64,000 nt of DNA, from positions 62,001-126,000 of the forward strand of contig CACFOR010000001.1 in the NCBI GenBank assembly GCA_902567785.1, written 5' to 3'. The translations under genes and the position numbers were made by a program. The stretch comes from an uncultured Pelagibacteraceae bacterium. GTDB taxonomy: Bacteria > Pseudomonadota > Alphaproteobacteria > Pelagibacterales > Pelagibacteraceae. The notes beneath the pieces are model-generated. The model searched no databases. It was not told the origin of the DNA and saw only the letters and a list, made by a program, of their open reading frames with translations. Shown here piece by piece: positions 42,413 through 52,678 of the stretch; position 1 is the first letter of the stretch, and every line of letters starts with the position of its first letter.

Positions 42413-43888
42413 ATGTTAAGTTTTACAGGCAGTTTGAGTTCAGATAGTGAGGCTTTTTCTATCTTTGTTAATGACAAATTCCATTTCATTGACAGAAAAA
42501 ACGTTCTCTCTAAAGAGGTCAGAAATAAAATAAATTCATACCTTGGTACCCTGAAACATAAAAAAAGCGAAGAAGAAATAACTTCTTTTGATATATCAGC
42601 TAAACAGAAATGTTTTATAATAAAAATCAAAAATAAGTATGAGACCTACTATCCAGAGGAAAAAGGGGGAATTTTTTACTCCTATTTAAAAAATTTTAAA
42701 AGTATAAAAAAAATTGATATTTATGTCGATAGTCTGGATCTTGGAAAAGAGGAATTGATTAATTTTTCTTCAGAATTTATTTTTGGATATAATTTAAAAA
42801 GTTATACTTTCGATATATACAAAACTTCGGACAAAAAAAAATCAAAAAGAAATATAATTTGCAGAATAATAACTTCTAATAAGGAAAAAATTGAAAAAAA
42901 ATATAAATATAATGATGCAATAAAATCAGGTGTATTTCTGACCAGAGATTTAGTTTCTGAACCCGGAAATATTTTACATCCAGACGAATATGCTAAAAGA
43001 ATAGTTAAATTAAATAAATATGGGTTAAAAGTTACTGTATATGATGAAAAAAAATTAAAAAAATTAGGATGCAATGCTTTAGTGGGAGTAGGACAGGGAA
43101 GTATAAGAGGTTCTTATCTTGTAACTATTGAGTGGAATGGAAGTAAATCTAAATCAAAACCTTTAGCATTTGTTGGTAAGGGTGTTTGTTTTGATACCGG
43201 AGGTATTTCTTTAAAACCTGCAAGATTCATGGAAGATATGACATATGATATGGCAGGATCGGCTGTTGTAGTAGGATTGATGAAAAATTTTGCATTAAGA
43301 AAAGCAAAAATAAATGCAGTTGGAGTTGTTGGATTAGTTGAAAACATGCCAGGTGGAAATGCTCAAAGACCTGGCGACATTGTAAAATCTTATAGTGGAA
43401 AAACTATAGAAGTCCTGAATACAGACGCAGAAGGAAGACTAGTGTTGGCAGACGCTATTACTTTCACGGAAAAAAAATATAAACCTAATCTTATTATTGA
43501 TTTAGCAACTTTAACGGGTGCTATAATTGTTAGTTTGGGTTCAGAATATGCCGGGCTTTTTTCAAACGATGATAAACTTTCAAAGCAAATTTTTGATGCT
43601 GGAAAAAAAGTTGATGAAAAAGTATGGAGATTACCTCTACATAAAAATTTTGATAAACTTATGGACTCAAAAACTGCAGATATGCAAAATATAAATTACG
43701 TAGGTGGAGCTGGATCAATTACAGCAGCTCAATTTTTACAAAGATTTATCATTAACAAAACGCCCTGGGCCCATCTTGATATAGCTGGTATGGCATTTTC
43801 AAAATATAGAGGTGCCTTAAACCCAGAAGGAGCAACTGGATTTGGAGTTAGATTGCTAAACAAATTTGTAGAAGATAATTATGAGTAA
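42413..43888 (+). CDS. pepA: Leucyl aminopeptidase (M17)
   Basis: The 491-residue M17 peptidase has the divergent N-terminal macro-like domain and a well conserved catalytic domain: VGKGVCFDTGGISLKPA, MTYDMAGSAVV, the signature NTDAEGRLVLADA, and DLATLTGAIIVSLG. It is a hexameric two-metal enzyme that trims N-terminal residues from peptides. The gene is divergent from lptF, a common alphaproteobacterial pairing, and overlaps ndk by 8 bases. Confidence 0.94.
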   Translation: MLSFTGSLSSDSEAFSIFVNDKFHFIDRKNVLSKEVRNKINSYLGTLKHKKSEEEITSFDISAKQKCFIIKIKNKYETYYPEEKGGIFYSYLKNFKSIKKIDIYVDSLDLGKEELINFSSEFIFGYNLKSYTFDIYKTSDKKKSKRNIICRIITSNKEKIEKKYKYNDAIKSGVFLTRDLVSEPGNILHPDEYAKRIVKLNKYGLKVTVYDEKKLKKLGCNALVGVGQGSIRGSYLVTIEWNGSKSKSKPLAFVGKGVCFDTGGISLKPARFMEDMTYDMAGSAVVVGLMKNFALRKAKINAVGVVGLVENMPGGNAQRPGDIVKSYSGKTIEVLNTDAEGRLVLADAITFTEKKYKPNLIIDLATLTGAIIVSLGSEYAGLFSNDDKLSKQIFDAGKKVDEKVWRLPLHKNFDKLMDSKTADMQNINYVGGAGSITAAQFLQRFIINKTPWAHLDIAGMAFSKYRGALNPEGATGFGVRLLNKFVEDNYE

Positions 43889-44288
43889 TTTAGAACAAAC
43901 CCTATCAATAATTAAACCCGATGCTGTAGAGAGAAATTTAGAGAATAAAATTAAAGATTTTTTTGAAAAAAATAATTTAAAAATTATAAAAAATAAAAAA
44001 GTAAAAATATCTAAAGAGGAAGCTTCAGAGTTTTATAAAGTACATCAAACAAAGCCTTTTTATAATGACTTATGCAACTATTTGTCGTCAGGCCCAATAG
44101 TAGTCATGGTGTTAGAAGGAGAAAATGCTATTTCTAAAAATCGACAGTTAATGGGAGCCACAGACCCCCTAAAAGCAGAAGAAGGAACTTTAAGAAAGAT
44201 GTATGGTATTTCAATTGATAAAAATTCTGTTCATGGATCTGACAGTTTGGAAAACGGTAAAATTGAAATAAATTTTTTTTTTAAATAA
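43881..44288 (+). CDS. ndk: Nucleoside diphosphate kinase
   Basis: The 135-residue kinase has TLSIIKPDAVERN, GPIVVMVLEGENAI, NRQLMGATDPLKAEEGTLRKMYG and the phosphohistidine in NSVHGSDS. It balances NTP and dNTP pools. The start overlaps the pepA stop region by 8 bases. It is convergent with purN 3 bases away, with no terminator hairpin in between. Confidence 0.96.
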   Translation: MSNLEQTLSIIKPDAVERNLENKIKDFFEKNNLKIIKNKKVKISKEEASEFYKVHQTKPFYNDLCNYLSSGPIVVMVLEGENAISKNRQLMGATDPLKAEEGTLRKMYGISIDKNSVHGSDSLENGKIEINFFFK

Positions 44289-44291
44289 TAA

Positions 44292-44855
44292 TTATCTAAA
44301 TATAGATATTATTGAGCTTGAATAAAGTTTATGTTCTTGAATTAAAATTTTTTTTTTTAAAGAACTTTCTGTTTCATTTTTATTTATAGAAATTTTTTTT
44401 TGAGAAATAATCTTACCAGAGTCTAGTTCTGGCGTAACAAAGTGAACTGTACAACCAGAGTATTTTTCCTTGTTATTTAATACTCTTTTATGGGTATTAA
44501 GACCTTTGTATTTTGGTAATAGAGATGGATGTATATTAATAATTTGATAACCAAATTTTCTAATAAAATTTTTTGATAAAACCTTCATAAATCCCGCTAA
44601 ACATATAAACTTTATTTTTCTTTTTTTAATTTCATAAATACAATTTCTTTCAAATTTTTCGCGGTTTTTTGAAGAAAAAAATTTATATGGAATTGAGTAT
44701 TTTTTACCAAACAAGAGTCCTTTGGCATTTATATTATTTGATATAATTAAATCAATTTTAATTGGAAAATTGTAGTCTCGTGAATTGTTTATTATAGATT
44801 TTAAATTTGATCCATTTCCTGAAATAAAAATACATGTTTTTATTTTTTTTACCAT
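44292..44855 (-). CDS. purN: Phosphoribosylglycinamide formyltransferase
   Basis: The 187-residue PurN uses 10-formyl-THF to formylate GAR in purine synthesis. TCIFISGNGSNLKSII at the N-terminus, then IINIHPSLLPKYKGLNTHKRVL and GCTVHFVTPELDSGKIISQKKI (catalytic His and Asp) are diagnostic. It overlaps purM by 7 bases, the normal purM-purN order. Together with purF at 25 kb it shows purine synthesis is complete in scattered units. Confidence 0.95.
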   Translation of the reverse strand: MVKKIKTCIFISGNGSNLKSIINNSRDYNFPIKIDLIISNNINAKGLLFGKKYSIPYKFFSSKNREKFERNCIYEIKKRKIKFICLAGFMKVLSKNFIRKFGYQIINIHPSLLPKYKGLNTHKRVLNNKEKYSGCTVHFVTPELDSGKIISQKKISINKNETESSLKKKILIQEHKLYSSSIISIFR

Positions 44856-45883
44856 TGTAGCTTACCATATGTTTTTATTTTAACATTATTTTTTGATACG
44901 AAGCCTATTTGATAAGGTTTATATTTTTTAGAAAATATTTTTTTGATTTTACTTATATTTTTTTTATTTGTAATTATACAAAAACCAACACCACAGTTAA
45001 AAGTCTTTAACATTTCCGAGTCTCTAATATTATTTTTTTTTAACCAACTAAAAACAGGTTTTATTTTGATTTTAGATAAATCAATGCTTATAGATAATTT
45101 ATTAGGTATAACTCTTATTAAATTACCCAAAAGGCCACCTCCAGTTATGTTTGCACAACCATTAATTATTTTTTTTTTATTAATTACATTGAGTTCTTTA
45201 ACGTAAATTTTTGTTGGTTTCATTAATTCATTTTTAATTCCTGGTGTTATATTTAATTTTTTATTTTTTAAAATTTGTCTAACAAGCGAAAAGCCATTTG
45301 AATGCAATCCTGAGGATGGTACTGCCAAAATAACATCGTTATATTTAATTTTATTTTTTGTTAGTAAATTTTTTTTTTCTACAATTCCAACAGCAAATCC
45401 CGCTAGATCAAATTTATTTTTTTCATAGGTGCCTGGCATTTCAGCAGTTTCGCCACCAATCAAAGCACATCCGGCAATCTTACATCCAGAAACTATACCA
45501 TTTAAAATTTTTTTAACTTTATGTAGTTCAAGTTTATTTATAGCAATATAGTCTAAAAAAAAAATTGGTTTTGCTCCCTGGACTATTAGATCATTTACAC
45601 ACATTGCAACCAAATCTATACCTATAGTATTATATTTTTTAAATTTATTAGCTATTTCGATTTTGGTTCCAACACCATCAGTTGATGATACTATGAGTGG
45701 ATTCTTTATTTTCAGTGCGCTTAAATCAAAAATGGAGCCAAAACTACCAATATTTTTAAAAGATTTTGTTTCAGTGTTTTTTTTGTAAGTTTTTCTTGAT
45801 ATTCTGGATATGTAATTTACTAACTTATCTGCAACTGCCATATTAACACCGCTTTTTTTATAAGTATTATAGTTTTTTTTCAT
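44849..45883 (-). CDS. purM: Phosphoribosylformylglycinamidine cyclo-ligase
   Basis: The 344-residue AIR synthetase has SFGSIFDLSALKIKNPLIVSSTDGVGTKIEIA, AMCVNDLIVQGAKPIFFLDYIA, GGETAEMPG and ILAVPSSGLHSNGFSLVRQIL. These are the ATP-binding and metal motifs of the PurM/SelD fold. The ATG at 45883 overlaps by two bases the ATG of the divergent DUF2066-like gene (CATG). The purM promoter must therefore lie inside that neighbour's coding sequence. Confidence 0.95.
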   Translation of the reverse strand: MKKNYNTYKKSGVNMAVADKLVNYISRISRKTYKKNTETKSFKNIGSFGSIFDLSALKIKNPLIVSSTDGVGTKIEIANKFKKYNTIGIDLVAMCVNDLIVQGAKPIFFLDYIAINKLELHKVKKILNGIVSGCKIAGCALIGGETAEMPGTYEKNKFDLAGFAVGIVEKKNLLTKNKIKYNDVILAVPSSGLHSNGFSLVRQILKNKKLNITPGIKNELMKPTKIYVKELNVINKKKIINGCANITGGGLLGNLIRVIPNKLSISIDLSKIKIKPVFSWLKKNNIRDSEMLKTFNCGVGFCIITNKKNISKIKKIFSKKYKPYQIGFVSKNNVKIKTYGKLQW

Positions 45884-46979
45884 GATAAATTATTTAGTGT
45901 TAAAATATTTAATTAAAACCCTTAACAAGAGTATTTTTGTTTTTGTATTAATTTTCACAATTATATTTATACCATTTACAAAGAGTTTTTCTGAAGAAAA
46001 TTTATTTACTATAAATAATGTTAAAATCAAAGGAACATTTGATTTAAACTTTTCTAGAGAAAAATATCTTAATAGGGCTTTTCTAGATTCTTTTGAAATA
46101 TTAATGAAAAAGATTCTACTTACAAGGGATTTAGAAAAGGTGGAAAATGTAAAGTTAAAAGAAATTAAAAACTTAATAACTAGCTTTCAAATTTTAGAAG
46201 AAAGTTATCGAAAAAATATATATCAGGCTAATATAAATGTGCTTTACAATGAAATAAAAATAAAAAATTTTTTAAGAGAAAAAAGTATACTATTTTCGCA
46301 ACCAGATTATATAACAGTAGTATTTTTTCCAATATTTTTTGTGGGTGAAGAAATAAAAGATTTTGATGACAATTTCTTCTATAAAAATTGGAACAAAACT
46401 AAAATTGATAATGAATTGATTAACTTTATATTACCAATTGAAGATTTGGAAGATATTTCTAAAATAACGGAAATGAAAGATAGAATTGAAGATCTGGATG
46501 TAGATTACTTAGTAAATAAATATGATGTAGAAAATTATGTATTTACATTAATGAATTATCGTAGTGAAAAATTTAATGTATATCTAAAAACAAATTTTAA
46601 TAATAAAAAAGTAAGCAAAAATATTTCGTATGATTTGGTAAATATAAATGATAAATCAATGTTAAATTCTATATTATTAGATCTTAAAATAAAAATTAAT
46701 GATCTTTGGAAGGGAGAAAACCTTGTTAATCTCTTCATGCCATTATCAATAGAAGTTAATTTTAAACATAATAATCTTGAAGATTTTGAAAAACTTAGAA
46801 AAGTTCTTACTCAGATGAATATAATAGATAATTATACCTTGGAAGAATTTAATATTAAGAATTCCTCATATAAAATCTTTTATTATGGAAATCCAAAAAA
46901 ATTAAGATCAGAGTTTGCGAAGTTTGGCTATAAATTGCTCAGCAACCAAGGCAATTGGGAAATTTATTTAAATGAATGA
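45882..46979 (+). CDS. DUF2066-like exported protein
   Basis: The 365-residue product begins with a hydrophobic signal or anchor segment ([21 protein letters not shown]), so it probably faces the periplasm. The rest is strongly AT-biased (Lys, Asn, Ile, Phe). A protein of this kind, DUF2066, sits between purM and hda in many proteobacteria, and the pattern REKYLNRAFLDSFEILMKKILLTRDL plus YRKNIYQANINVLYNEIKIKNFL fits it. Assignment rests partly on position. Function unknown. Its start codon shares CATG with purM; a GTG five codons in is an alternative. It overlaps hda by 8 bases. Confidence 0.65.
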   Translation: MINYLVLKYLIKTLNKSIFVFVLIFTIIFIPFTKSFSEENLFTINNVKIKGTFDLNFSREKYLNRAFLDSFEILMKKILLTRDLEKVENVKLKEIKNLITSFQILEESYRKNIYQANINVLYNEIKIKNFLREKSILFSQPDYITVVFFPIFFVGEEIKDFDDNFFYKNWNKTKIDNELINFILPIEDLEDISKITEMKDRIEDLDVDYLVNKYDVENYVFTLMNYRSEKFNVYLKTNFNNKKVSKNISYDLVNINDKSMLNSILLDLKIKINDLWKGENLVNLFMPLSIEVNFKHNNLEDFEKLRKVLTQMNIIDNYTLEEFNIKNSSYKIFYYGNPKKLRSEFAKFGYKLLSNQGNWEIYLNE

Positions 46980-47631
46980 TCAGCTAATTTTAAAATTTCC
47001 AACACATAAGGCTTATAAAAAGGAAGACTTTTATGTTTCACCAAGCAATCAAGAAGCATATGATTTTATAAATAGTTGGCCACGATGGATTAAGCGAATT
47101 GTAAATATTTTTGGACCCTCAGGATCAGGAAAATCTCACTTAGCCTCAATTTTAAAAAATAAAACAAAATGTTTACAAATTGATTCGAAAAAACTAAATG
47201 AAGAAATTTTTATAAAATTTAAGACAAAAGAAGCTTTGATAATAGAAGATCTATCTGAAAATATATCTGAAAAATTATTATTTTCAGTTTGGAACACAGC
47301 TTTACAGGACAATAAGTATGTTTTAATAACCTCAAAAAAATCAATTAGTTCTTATAATTTTAAACTAAAAGATTTAAAATCCAGAGTAAATAGTTCTTTG
47401 GTTATTGATATAAAACTTCCAAGTGATGATCTAATTAGTGTAATTCTTGCAAAAAATTTTTCAGATAAACAAATTAAGGTTGAAAAGAAGCACATTGAAT
47501 ACATAATAAAACGAATTGACAGGTCATATGAAAAAATATCTCAATTTATTTTAACTTTAGACAAATATTCCTTAAAAAAAGGGAGACCTTTTGGATTAAA
47601 AATGATTAAAGAAGTGTTAAAAATGTTATAA
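46972..47631 (+). CDS. hda: DnaA-related regulatory protein Hda/HdaA
   Basis: The 219-residue protein is a short AAA+ ATPase homologous to the central part of DnaA. It has an N-terminal clamp-binding-like QLILKFP segment, Walker [16 protein letters not shown], Walker B ALIIEDLS, a sensor region ([11 protein letters not shown]) and the [19 protein letters not shown] box. It lacks the DnaA DNA-binding domain IV. Hda promotes hydrolysis of DnaA-ATP after initiation. The start overlaps the DUF2066-like gene by 8 bases, and aspS follows 19 bases later. Confidence 0.88.
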   Translation: MNDQLILKFPTHKAYKKEDFYVSPSNQEAYDFINSWPRWIKRIVNIFGPSGSGKSHLASILKNKTKCLQIDSKKLNEEIFIKFKTKEALIIEDLSENISEKLLFSVWNTALQDNKYVLITSKKSISSYNFKLKDLKSRVNSSLVIDIKLPSDDLISVILAKNFSDKQIKVEKKHIEYIIKRIDRSYEKISQFILTLDKYSLKKGRPFGLKMIKEVLKML

Positions 47632-47650
47632 ATTTTTAAAAGGAATCACT

Positions 47651-49444
47651 TTGCATAAATATAGAACACACACATGCTCGGAAATTAACAAAAAGAACTC
47701 TGGAAGCAATGTAAAACTTTCTGGATGGATACATAGAAAAAGAGATCACGGAAATCTTTTATTTTTCGACTTAAGAGATCATTTTGGATTAACACAATGT
47801 GTTATTGAAAAAAATAATAAATTTTTTAAAGAAGTAGAAAAAATCAAACCAGAGTCAGTAGTTTGTGTAAATGGAAAAGTTGTTAATAGGTCTCCAGACA
47901 CAATTAATAAAGATATATTTACTGGTGAAGTAGAGGTACAAGTCTCTCTCTTTGAAATTTTATCTGAATCTAAAGATTTACCAATGCCTGTTTTTGGAGA
48001 ACAAGATTACCCCGAGGAAACACGATTAAAATATAGATTTTTAGATTTGAGAAGAGAAGAAATGCATGAAAATATTGTTTTAAGATCAAAAGTAATTTCT
48101 TTTATAAGAAATAAAATGATAGCTAACGATTTTTTAGAATTTCAAACTCCAATATTAACAGCTTCTAGCCCTGAAGGAGCAAGAGATTTTTTAGTTCCAA
48201 GCAGAATGCATCCTGGTAAATTTTATGCCTTGCCTCAAGCACCACAACAATTCAAACAAATGGTTATGATTTCAGGATTTGATAAATATTTTCAAATAGC
48301 ACCATGTTTTAGAGACGAAGATGGTAGAGCAGATAGAAGTCCTGGAGAACATTACCAATTAGATATGGAAATGTCTTTTGTTGAACAAGAGGATATTTTT
48401 AAGATTGTAGAGCCAATTTTTTTTGATTTATTTTCTGAATATGGGAAAGGTAAAATTATTTCTAAAACTCCATTTAAAAAAATCACTTATAAAGAATCAA
48501 TGTTAAAGTATGGTACTGACAAACCTGATTTAAGAAATTCAATTGAAATATTCGATGTTACAGAGCTCATGAAAAGAGAAGATGTTAAGTTAGAAATTTT
48601 TAAAAAAGTTATTGAAAAGAATGGAATTGTTAGAGCTATACCTGCTCCTAACACATCTTCTAAACCAAGAAGTTTTTTTGATGGATACAATAATTGGGCA
48701 AAAGAAGAAAAAGCAAAAGGACTAGGCTACATTATACTAGAAAAAGAAGAAGATAAATTAATTGGTAAAGGACCTATAGGAAAATTTTTCTCTGAGAAAG
48801 CAATAAATGAATTAGCAAAATTATGTAAACTTAAGGAAAAAGATGCGGTTTTTTTCTCTGCTGACACAGCAAAAGAAGCTGAAAGAATTTCAGGCATGGT
48901 TAGACAAAAATTAGGTAAAGAATTAAATCTTATAAATAGTAATAAATTTGAGTTTTGTTGGATAACTGATTACCCAATGTATCAATATGATCAAGACCAG
49001 AAAAAATTTGATTTTAGTCATAATCCTTTTTCAATGCCACAAGTTAACATTAAAGATTTTGATAAAGCGGATCCATTATCAATACTTGCATACCAATACG
49101 ACTTAGTTTGTAATGGTTATGAAATATCTTCAGGGGCGATAAGGAACCATTTGCCTGATTTAATGTATAAAGTTTTTTCTAAGGTGGGTTATTCCAAAGA
49201 AGAAGTAAATTCAAAATTTGAAGGTATGATAAAAGCACTTTCATATGGAGCACCTCCTCACGGAGGTATGGCTCCCGGAATTGATAGGATTGTTATGCTA
49301 TTGGCAGGGAAAAATAATATAAGAGAGGTTACTTTGTTTCCGATGAATCAAAATGCACAAGATCTTTTAATGGGAGCGCCTTCAAAAATAGGCGACAAAC
49401 AACTTAAAGAATTAAATATAAAAGTAATAGAAAAAAAGAAGTAA
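47651..49444 (+). CDS. aspS: Aspartate-tRNA ligase
   Basis: The 597-residue class II synthetase has the bacterial layout: an OB-fold anticodon domain ([29 protein letters not shown]), catalytic motifs ([58 protein letters not shown]), an inserted GAD domain and motif 3 [16 protein letters not shown]. The start is a TTG at 47651 with AAAAGGA seven bases upstream; the protein aligns from this codon and no ATG lies nearer. Whether it also charges tRNA-Asn cannot be told by eye. Confidence 0.95.
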   Translation: MHKYRTHTCSEINKKNSGSNVKLSGWIHRKRDHGNLLFFDLRDHFGLTQCVIEKNNKFFKEVEKIKPESVVCVNGKVVNRSPDTINKDIFTGEVEVQVSLFEILSESKDLPMPVFGEQDYPEETRLKYRFLDLRREEMHENIVLRSKVISFIRNKMIANDFLEFQTPILTASSPEGARDFLVPSRMHPGKFYALPQAPQQFKQMVMISGFDKYFQIAPCFRDEDGRADRSPGEHYQLDMEMSFVEQEDIFKIVEPIFFDLFSEYGKGKIISKTPFKKITYKESMLKYGTDKPDLRNSIEIFDVTELMKREDVKLEIFKKVIEKNGIVRAIPAPNTSSKPRSFFDGYNNWAKEEKAKGLGYIILEKEEDKLIGKGPIGKFFSEKAINELAKLCKLKEKDAVFFSADTAKEAERISGMVRQKLGKELNLINSNKFEFCWITDYPMYQYDQDQKKFDFSHNPFSMPQVNIKDFDKADPLSILAYQYDLVCNGYEISSGAIRNHLPDLMYKVFSKVGYSKEEVNSKFEGMIKALSYGAPPHGGMAPGIDRIVMLLAGKNNIREVTLFPMNQNAQDLLMGAPSKIGDKQLKELNIKVIEKKK

Positions 49445-49447
49445 TTC

Positions 49448-50302
49448 TTATTTATTGCTTTTTAAATTGATTCTTACGTTACTAAGATCAACAAGTTTAT
49501 CCTTATAATTGCTTCTAATAAATCCTTTACTAGTAATACCTTTTACCAATTTTAAAAAAGTATCGTCAGCATCATCACTGGAAATTTTATCATTTATCGT
49601 CTTACTTATTGAAGGAGTATGAGCTAGATCTTCTCTACCTAAATAGGATATTGCTAGTTCCCTAAAAATATAATCTAAAATTGACGAAGCATTTAATATT
49701 CTATCGTTGCCCTTAATTTCACCAGACGGTTCAAATTTCGTTTCTATAAATGCATCAACAAATTCATCTAATGGCACTCCATATTGAAGCCCAAGAGATA
49801 TTGCTATAGCAAAGTTATTCATTAATGCTTTTACTAACTCTCCTTCTTTATTCATATCAATAAAGATTTCACCAACTTTTCCATCATCATACTCACCAGT
49901 ATGTAAGTATATTTTATGATCTCCTATGCTAACTTTTTGAATGTAACCTTTTCTTCTGTCAGGCATTTTTGATCTATTGCTATTTTTCTTTATGTATTTT
50001 TGTATATTTACATTATTTGTCTCATTCGATGTTTGAAATTTACTACTGTTAGTAATTTTTTCAGTAATAGCAGAGTTAATTTCAGAGGAATCTTTTGATA
50101 ATTTTTTGCTTGTAGATTCTTCTATATTTTTTTTGCTATCAGTTCTTTTTGTTTTTCTATTGTTTAGTCTAAGATCTATTATTTCAAATTTTCCATCATT
50201 GCGGTTTTCTAATTCAGAGAGTTTATTTTCATTAAGTTCATCAAGTTTATGTACAATTTTGAAAGTACATGAATAAAATGTTTCGACTACATATTTAGAC
50301 AT
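49448..50302 (-). CDS. Stand-alone class II (B12-dependent) ribonucleotide reductase C-terminal domain protein
   Basis: The 284-residue protein splits in two. Residues about 116-230 ([35 protein letters not shown]..., [53 protein letters not shown]) closely resemble the C-terminal TSCPD-type region of the large alphaproteobacterial B12-dependent reductase NrdJ. The catalytic barrel is absent. Residues 45-115 are a low-complexity Ser/Lys/Asn linker after a short N-terminal domain. It ends with about 50 residues unlike NrdJ to my eye. It may be a regulator or a reused relic; no catalytic claim is warranted. A palindrome lies 13 bases upstream. Confidence 0.75.
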   Translation of the reverse strand: MSKYVVETFYSCTFKIVHKLDELNENKLSELENRNDGKFEIIDLRLNNRKTKRTDSKKNIEESTSKKLSKDSSEINSAITEKITNSSKFQTSNETNNVNIQKYIKKNSNRSKMPDRRKGYIQKVSIGDHKIYLHTGEYDDGKVGEIFIDMNKEGELVKALMNNFAIAISLGLQYGVPLDEFVDAFIETKFEPSGEIKGNDRILNASSILDYIFRELAISYLGREDLAHTPSISKTINDKISSDDADDTFLKLVKGITSKGFIRSNYKDKLVDLSNVRINLKSNK

Positions 50303-50314
50303 AATTTAAAAACC

Positions 50315-50326
50315 TCAAATATTTGA
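50315..50326. repeat. 12-bp palindrome before the NrdJ-like gene
   Basis: TCAAATATTTGA is a perfect palindrome 13 bases upstream of the start codon at 50302. Its core vaguely resembles an NrdR box (CAATATATTG) but does not match it. It could be an operator; chance is possible in such AT-rich sequence. Confidence 0.3.
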
Positions 50327-50465
50327 TTATTTTTATATATCGTGAGCATTTCTATGATATACAGTAAATGTATTTTAAGTCTAATAAATAATTTACAATT
50401 TTTGATTGTGTGGATTTTAAATTTAGAAAAAGGATAAAGGTTAAAAACGATTCGTTTAAAATTTT

Positions 50466-50831
50466 ATGATTAGTTTTTTTAAGCAAATATTTACTTGGTG
50501 GCACAAACAAACACTAGGAACTTTTTTATACACTTTATTTTCTGGCAAGTTTGTTGGAAAAGATCAGTTTGAAAATAAATATTATACTAATTCTAAAGGA
50601 AAAAGGTGGGTTATATATAATAGCGCCATTGAATCGACAAAAATTCCACCAGAATGGCATTCATGGATACATTTTATGACAAATAAACCACACGAAAATT
50701 TAAAAAAATTTTCATGGCAGAAAGATCACGAAGAGAATTTAACAGGAACAGAAAAGGCATATAAGCCTGAGGGATCTTTAGTTCATAGTAAAAGAAAAAT
50801 TATTAAAAAATATGAAACTTGGAAATCTTAA
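50466..50831 (+). CDS. NADH:ubiquinone oxidoreductase subunit NDUFA12 family protein
   Basis: The 121-residue protein matches the NDUFA12 (B17.2) supernumerary subunit of complex I, which Alphaproteobacteria share with mitochondria. FVGKDQFENKYYTNSKGKRWVIYN, IPPEWHSWIHFMTNKP and the C-terminal YKPEG are conserved. Length is normal for bacteria. The stop region overlaps the DUF2155 gene by 20 bases, a pairing conserved in Alphaproteobacteria. Confidence 0.93.
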   Translation: MISFFKQIFTWWHKQTLGTFLYTLFSGKFVGKDQFENKYYTNSKGKRWVIYNSAIESTKIPPEWHSWIHFMTNKPHENLKKFSWQKDHEENLTGTEKAYKPEGSLVHSKRKIIKKYETWKS

Positions 50832-51342
50832 CATTTTTATTTATTTTTTAATATTTTTAATTCTAAGTACTAAAATTGCTTTTTCAGCAGATAAAATTGA
50901 ATCAGTTCCTTTAATAAACCTAGAAGATCTGTCCCCAACTTTTGAAGAAGATAAAGATGAATTGGAAACAAATGAAACTACAGATGATAACTTAAATCAA
51001 ATAAAAAATACATCTGAAGAAAAAGCTACAATAAATAATGATAAAATTTATGTAAATATTGAAGCTCTCGATAAAATAACAGCAAAAACTTCTTCTATAA
51101 AATTGGCAATAGGAGAGAAAAAATTTTTTGGTCATTTAGAAATCAAAGCTTTAAAATGTCAACTTTTGGAACACAACGATTCCCTGGACATGGTTGCTTA
51201 TTTACAGGTCAAAGATCTTTCAAATAAAGATAATAATCAGGTTTTTTTATTTAACGGATGGACTTTTGCTTCTAGCCCAACTTTAAAATCGATTGATCAT
51301 CCAGTTTATGATTTGTGGATTACAAGTTGTGATAATGTTTAA
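50812..51342 (+). CDS. DUF2155 domain-containing exported protein
   Basis: The 176-residue protein has a signal segment (IFIYFLIFLILSTKIAFSA) and an acidic variable stretch (FEEDKDELETNETTDDN). The DUF2155 domain follows: LDKITAKTSSIKLAIGEKKFFGHLEIKALKC, FLFNGWTFASSPTLKSIDHPVYDLWITSC. Two conserved cysteines may form a disulfide. Function is unknown, but the constant link with NDUFA12 suggests an envelope role tied to respiration. It is convergent with accC with a 4-base overlap. Confidence 0.9.
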   Translation: MKLGNLNIFIYFLIFLILSTKIAFSADKIESVPLINLEDLSPTFEEDKDELETNETTDDNLNQIKNTSEEKATINNDKIYVNIEALDKITAKTSSIKLAIGEKKFFGHLEIKALKCQLLEHNDSLDMVAYLQVKDLSNKDNNQVFLFNGWTFASSPTLKSIDHPVYDLWITSCDNV

Positions 51343-52676
51343 TAAAAAGATTCTTTAACAAGCCAATTTACATCAAAGTCAGAATTTACAAATTTTTCAT
51401 GTTTTAGTATTTTTTTATGCAAGTCTATGGTTGTGGTAATGCCTTCAATTACAAATTCATTTAATGATCTTAGTACTCTTTGTATTGCTTCTTCTCTATC
51501 TCTTCCCTGGCATATAAGTTTGCAAACCAAACTGTCATAGTAAGGTGTTATTTTACAACCTTGGAAAATAGCTCCATCAACTCTGGTTCTAAAACCAGAA
51601 GGCTGATGACATACTGAAATTATTCCAGGGCTTGGTTGAAAATTTTTGCTTGGATCTTCTGCGTTAATTCTACATTCAATGACATGACCTCTAAAAGTTA
51701 TGTCTGACTGTTTTAAAGAAGTCTTTCCTTTAGAAGCAATTTTTATTTGTTCTTTTACAATATCTATACCGCCTCTGATTTCAGAAACGGGATGTTCAAC
51801 TTGAATTCTTGTATTCATTTCCAAGAAGAAAAATTTTCCCTTATCATAAATAAATTCAACAGTTCCGGCACCTTCATAATTAAGTTTGCTAACCATCTTA
51901 ACTGTTCTATCCAGCAAATCTTCTCTGGTTTTTTCATTTAATACTGGACTAGGAGATTCTTCTATAAGTTTTTGATGTTTTCTTTGAACCGAACAATCTC
52001 TTTCACCCATGTGTATTGTGGTTTTGCCATCTGATAAAATTTGTACTTCGATATGTCTAGGATGTTCAAAATATTTTTCAATATAAACTTCATCATTAGA
52101 AAAATATTTTTTAGCTTCTTGTTTTGCTAAAGAAAGTGCTGTTTCAAGTTCTTCTTCTTTTTTGACTAGTTTCATTCCTTTTCCACCACCCCCAGCCGAT
52201 GCTTTGATTAGAATTGGATATCCTATATTTGATGAGATTTTTTTTGCTTCCTCAAGTGAATTTATATTTTTTTCAGATCCTTCAATAACAGGAAGACCCA
52301 AACTTTTTGCTGTTCTTTTTGCTTGAATTTTATCTCCCATTTTTTTCATTATTTCAGGGCTCGGTCCAATAAATTTTATTTTACTTTTTCCAACAATTTC
52401 AGCAAAATGATAATTTTCTGATAAAAAACCATAACCAGGATGAATGGCATCAGCTCCAGTTACATCCGCGGCTGACATAATAGCAGCTACATTTAAATAA
52501 CTATTTTGTGGTTTGTGCGAGCCTATACAAATACTTTCGTCAGCTAATCTTACATGCATAGATTCTAAATCAACATCGGAATGTACTGCTACTGTAGGAA
52601 TATTTAATTCTTTACAAGCTCTAATTATACGAACCGCTATTTCACCACGGTTAGCAATTAAAATTTTTTTAAACAT
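51339..52676 (-). CDS. accC: Acetyl-CoA carboxylase, biotin carboxylase subunit
   Basis: The 445-residue ATP-grasp enzyme starts KILIANRGEIAVRIIRACKELNI and has the glycine-rich loop KASAGGGGKGMKLV, HIEVQILSDG, ERDCSVQRKHQKLIEE and MNTRIQVEHPVSE. It carboxylates biotin on AccB for malonyl-CoA production. It is two bases downstream of accB in the standard accB-accC order. Confidence 0.96.
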   Translation of the reverse strand: MFKKILIANRGEIAVRIIRACKELNIPTVAVHSDVDLESMHVRLADESICIGSHKPQNSYLNVAAIMSAADVTGADAIHPGYGFLSENYHFAEIVGKSKIKFIGPSPEIMKKMGDKIQAKRTAKSLGLPVIEGSEKNINSLEEAKKISSNIGYPILIKASAGGGGKGMKLVKKEEELETALSLAKQEAKKYFSNDEVYIEKYFEHPRHIEVQILSDGKTTIHMGERDCSVQRKHQKLIEESPSPVLNEKTREDLLDRTVKMVSKLNYEGAGTVEFIYDKGKFFFLEMNTRIQVEHPVSEIRGGIDIVKEQIKIASKGKTSLKQSDITFRGHVIECRINAEDPSKNFQPSPGIISVCHQPSGFRTRVDGAIFQGCKITPYYDSLVCKLICQGRDREEAIQRVLRSLNEFVIEGITTTIDLHKKILKHEKFVNSDFDVNWLVKESFY

Positions 52677-52678
52677 TT

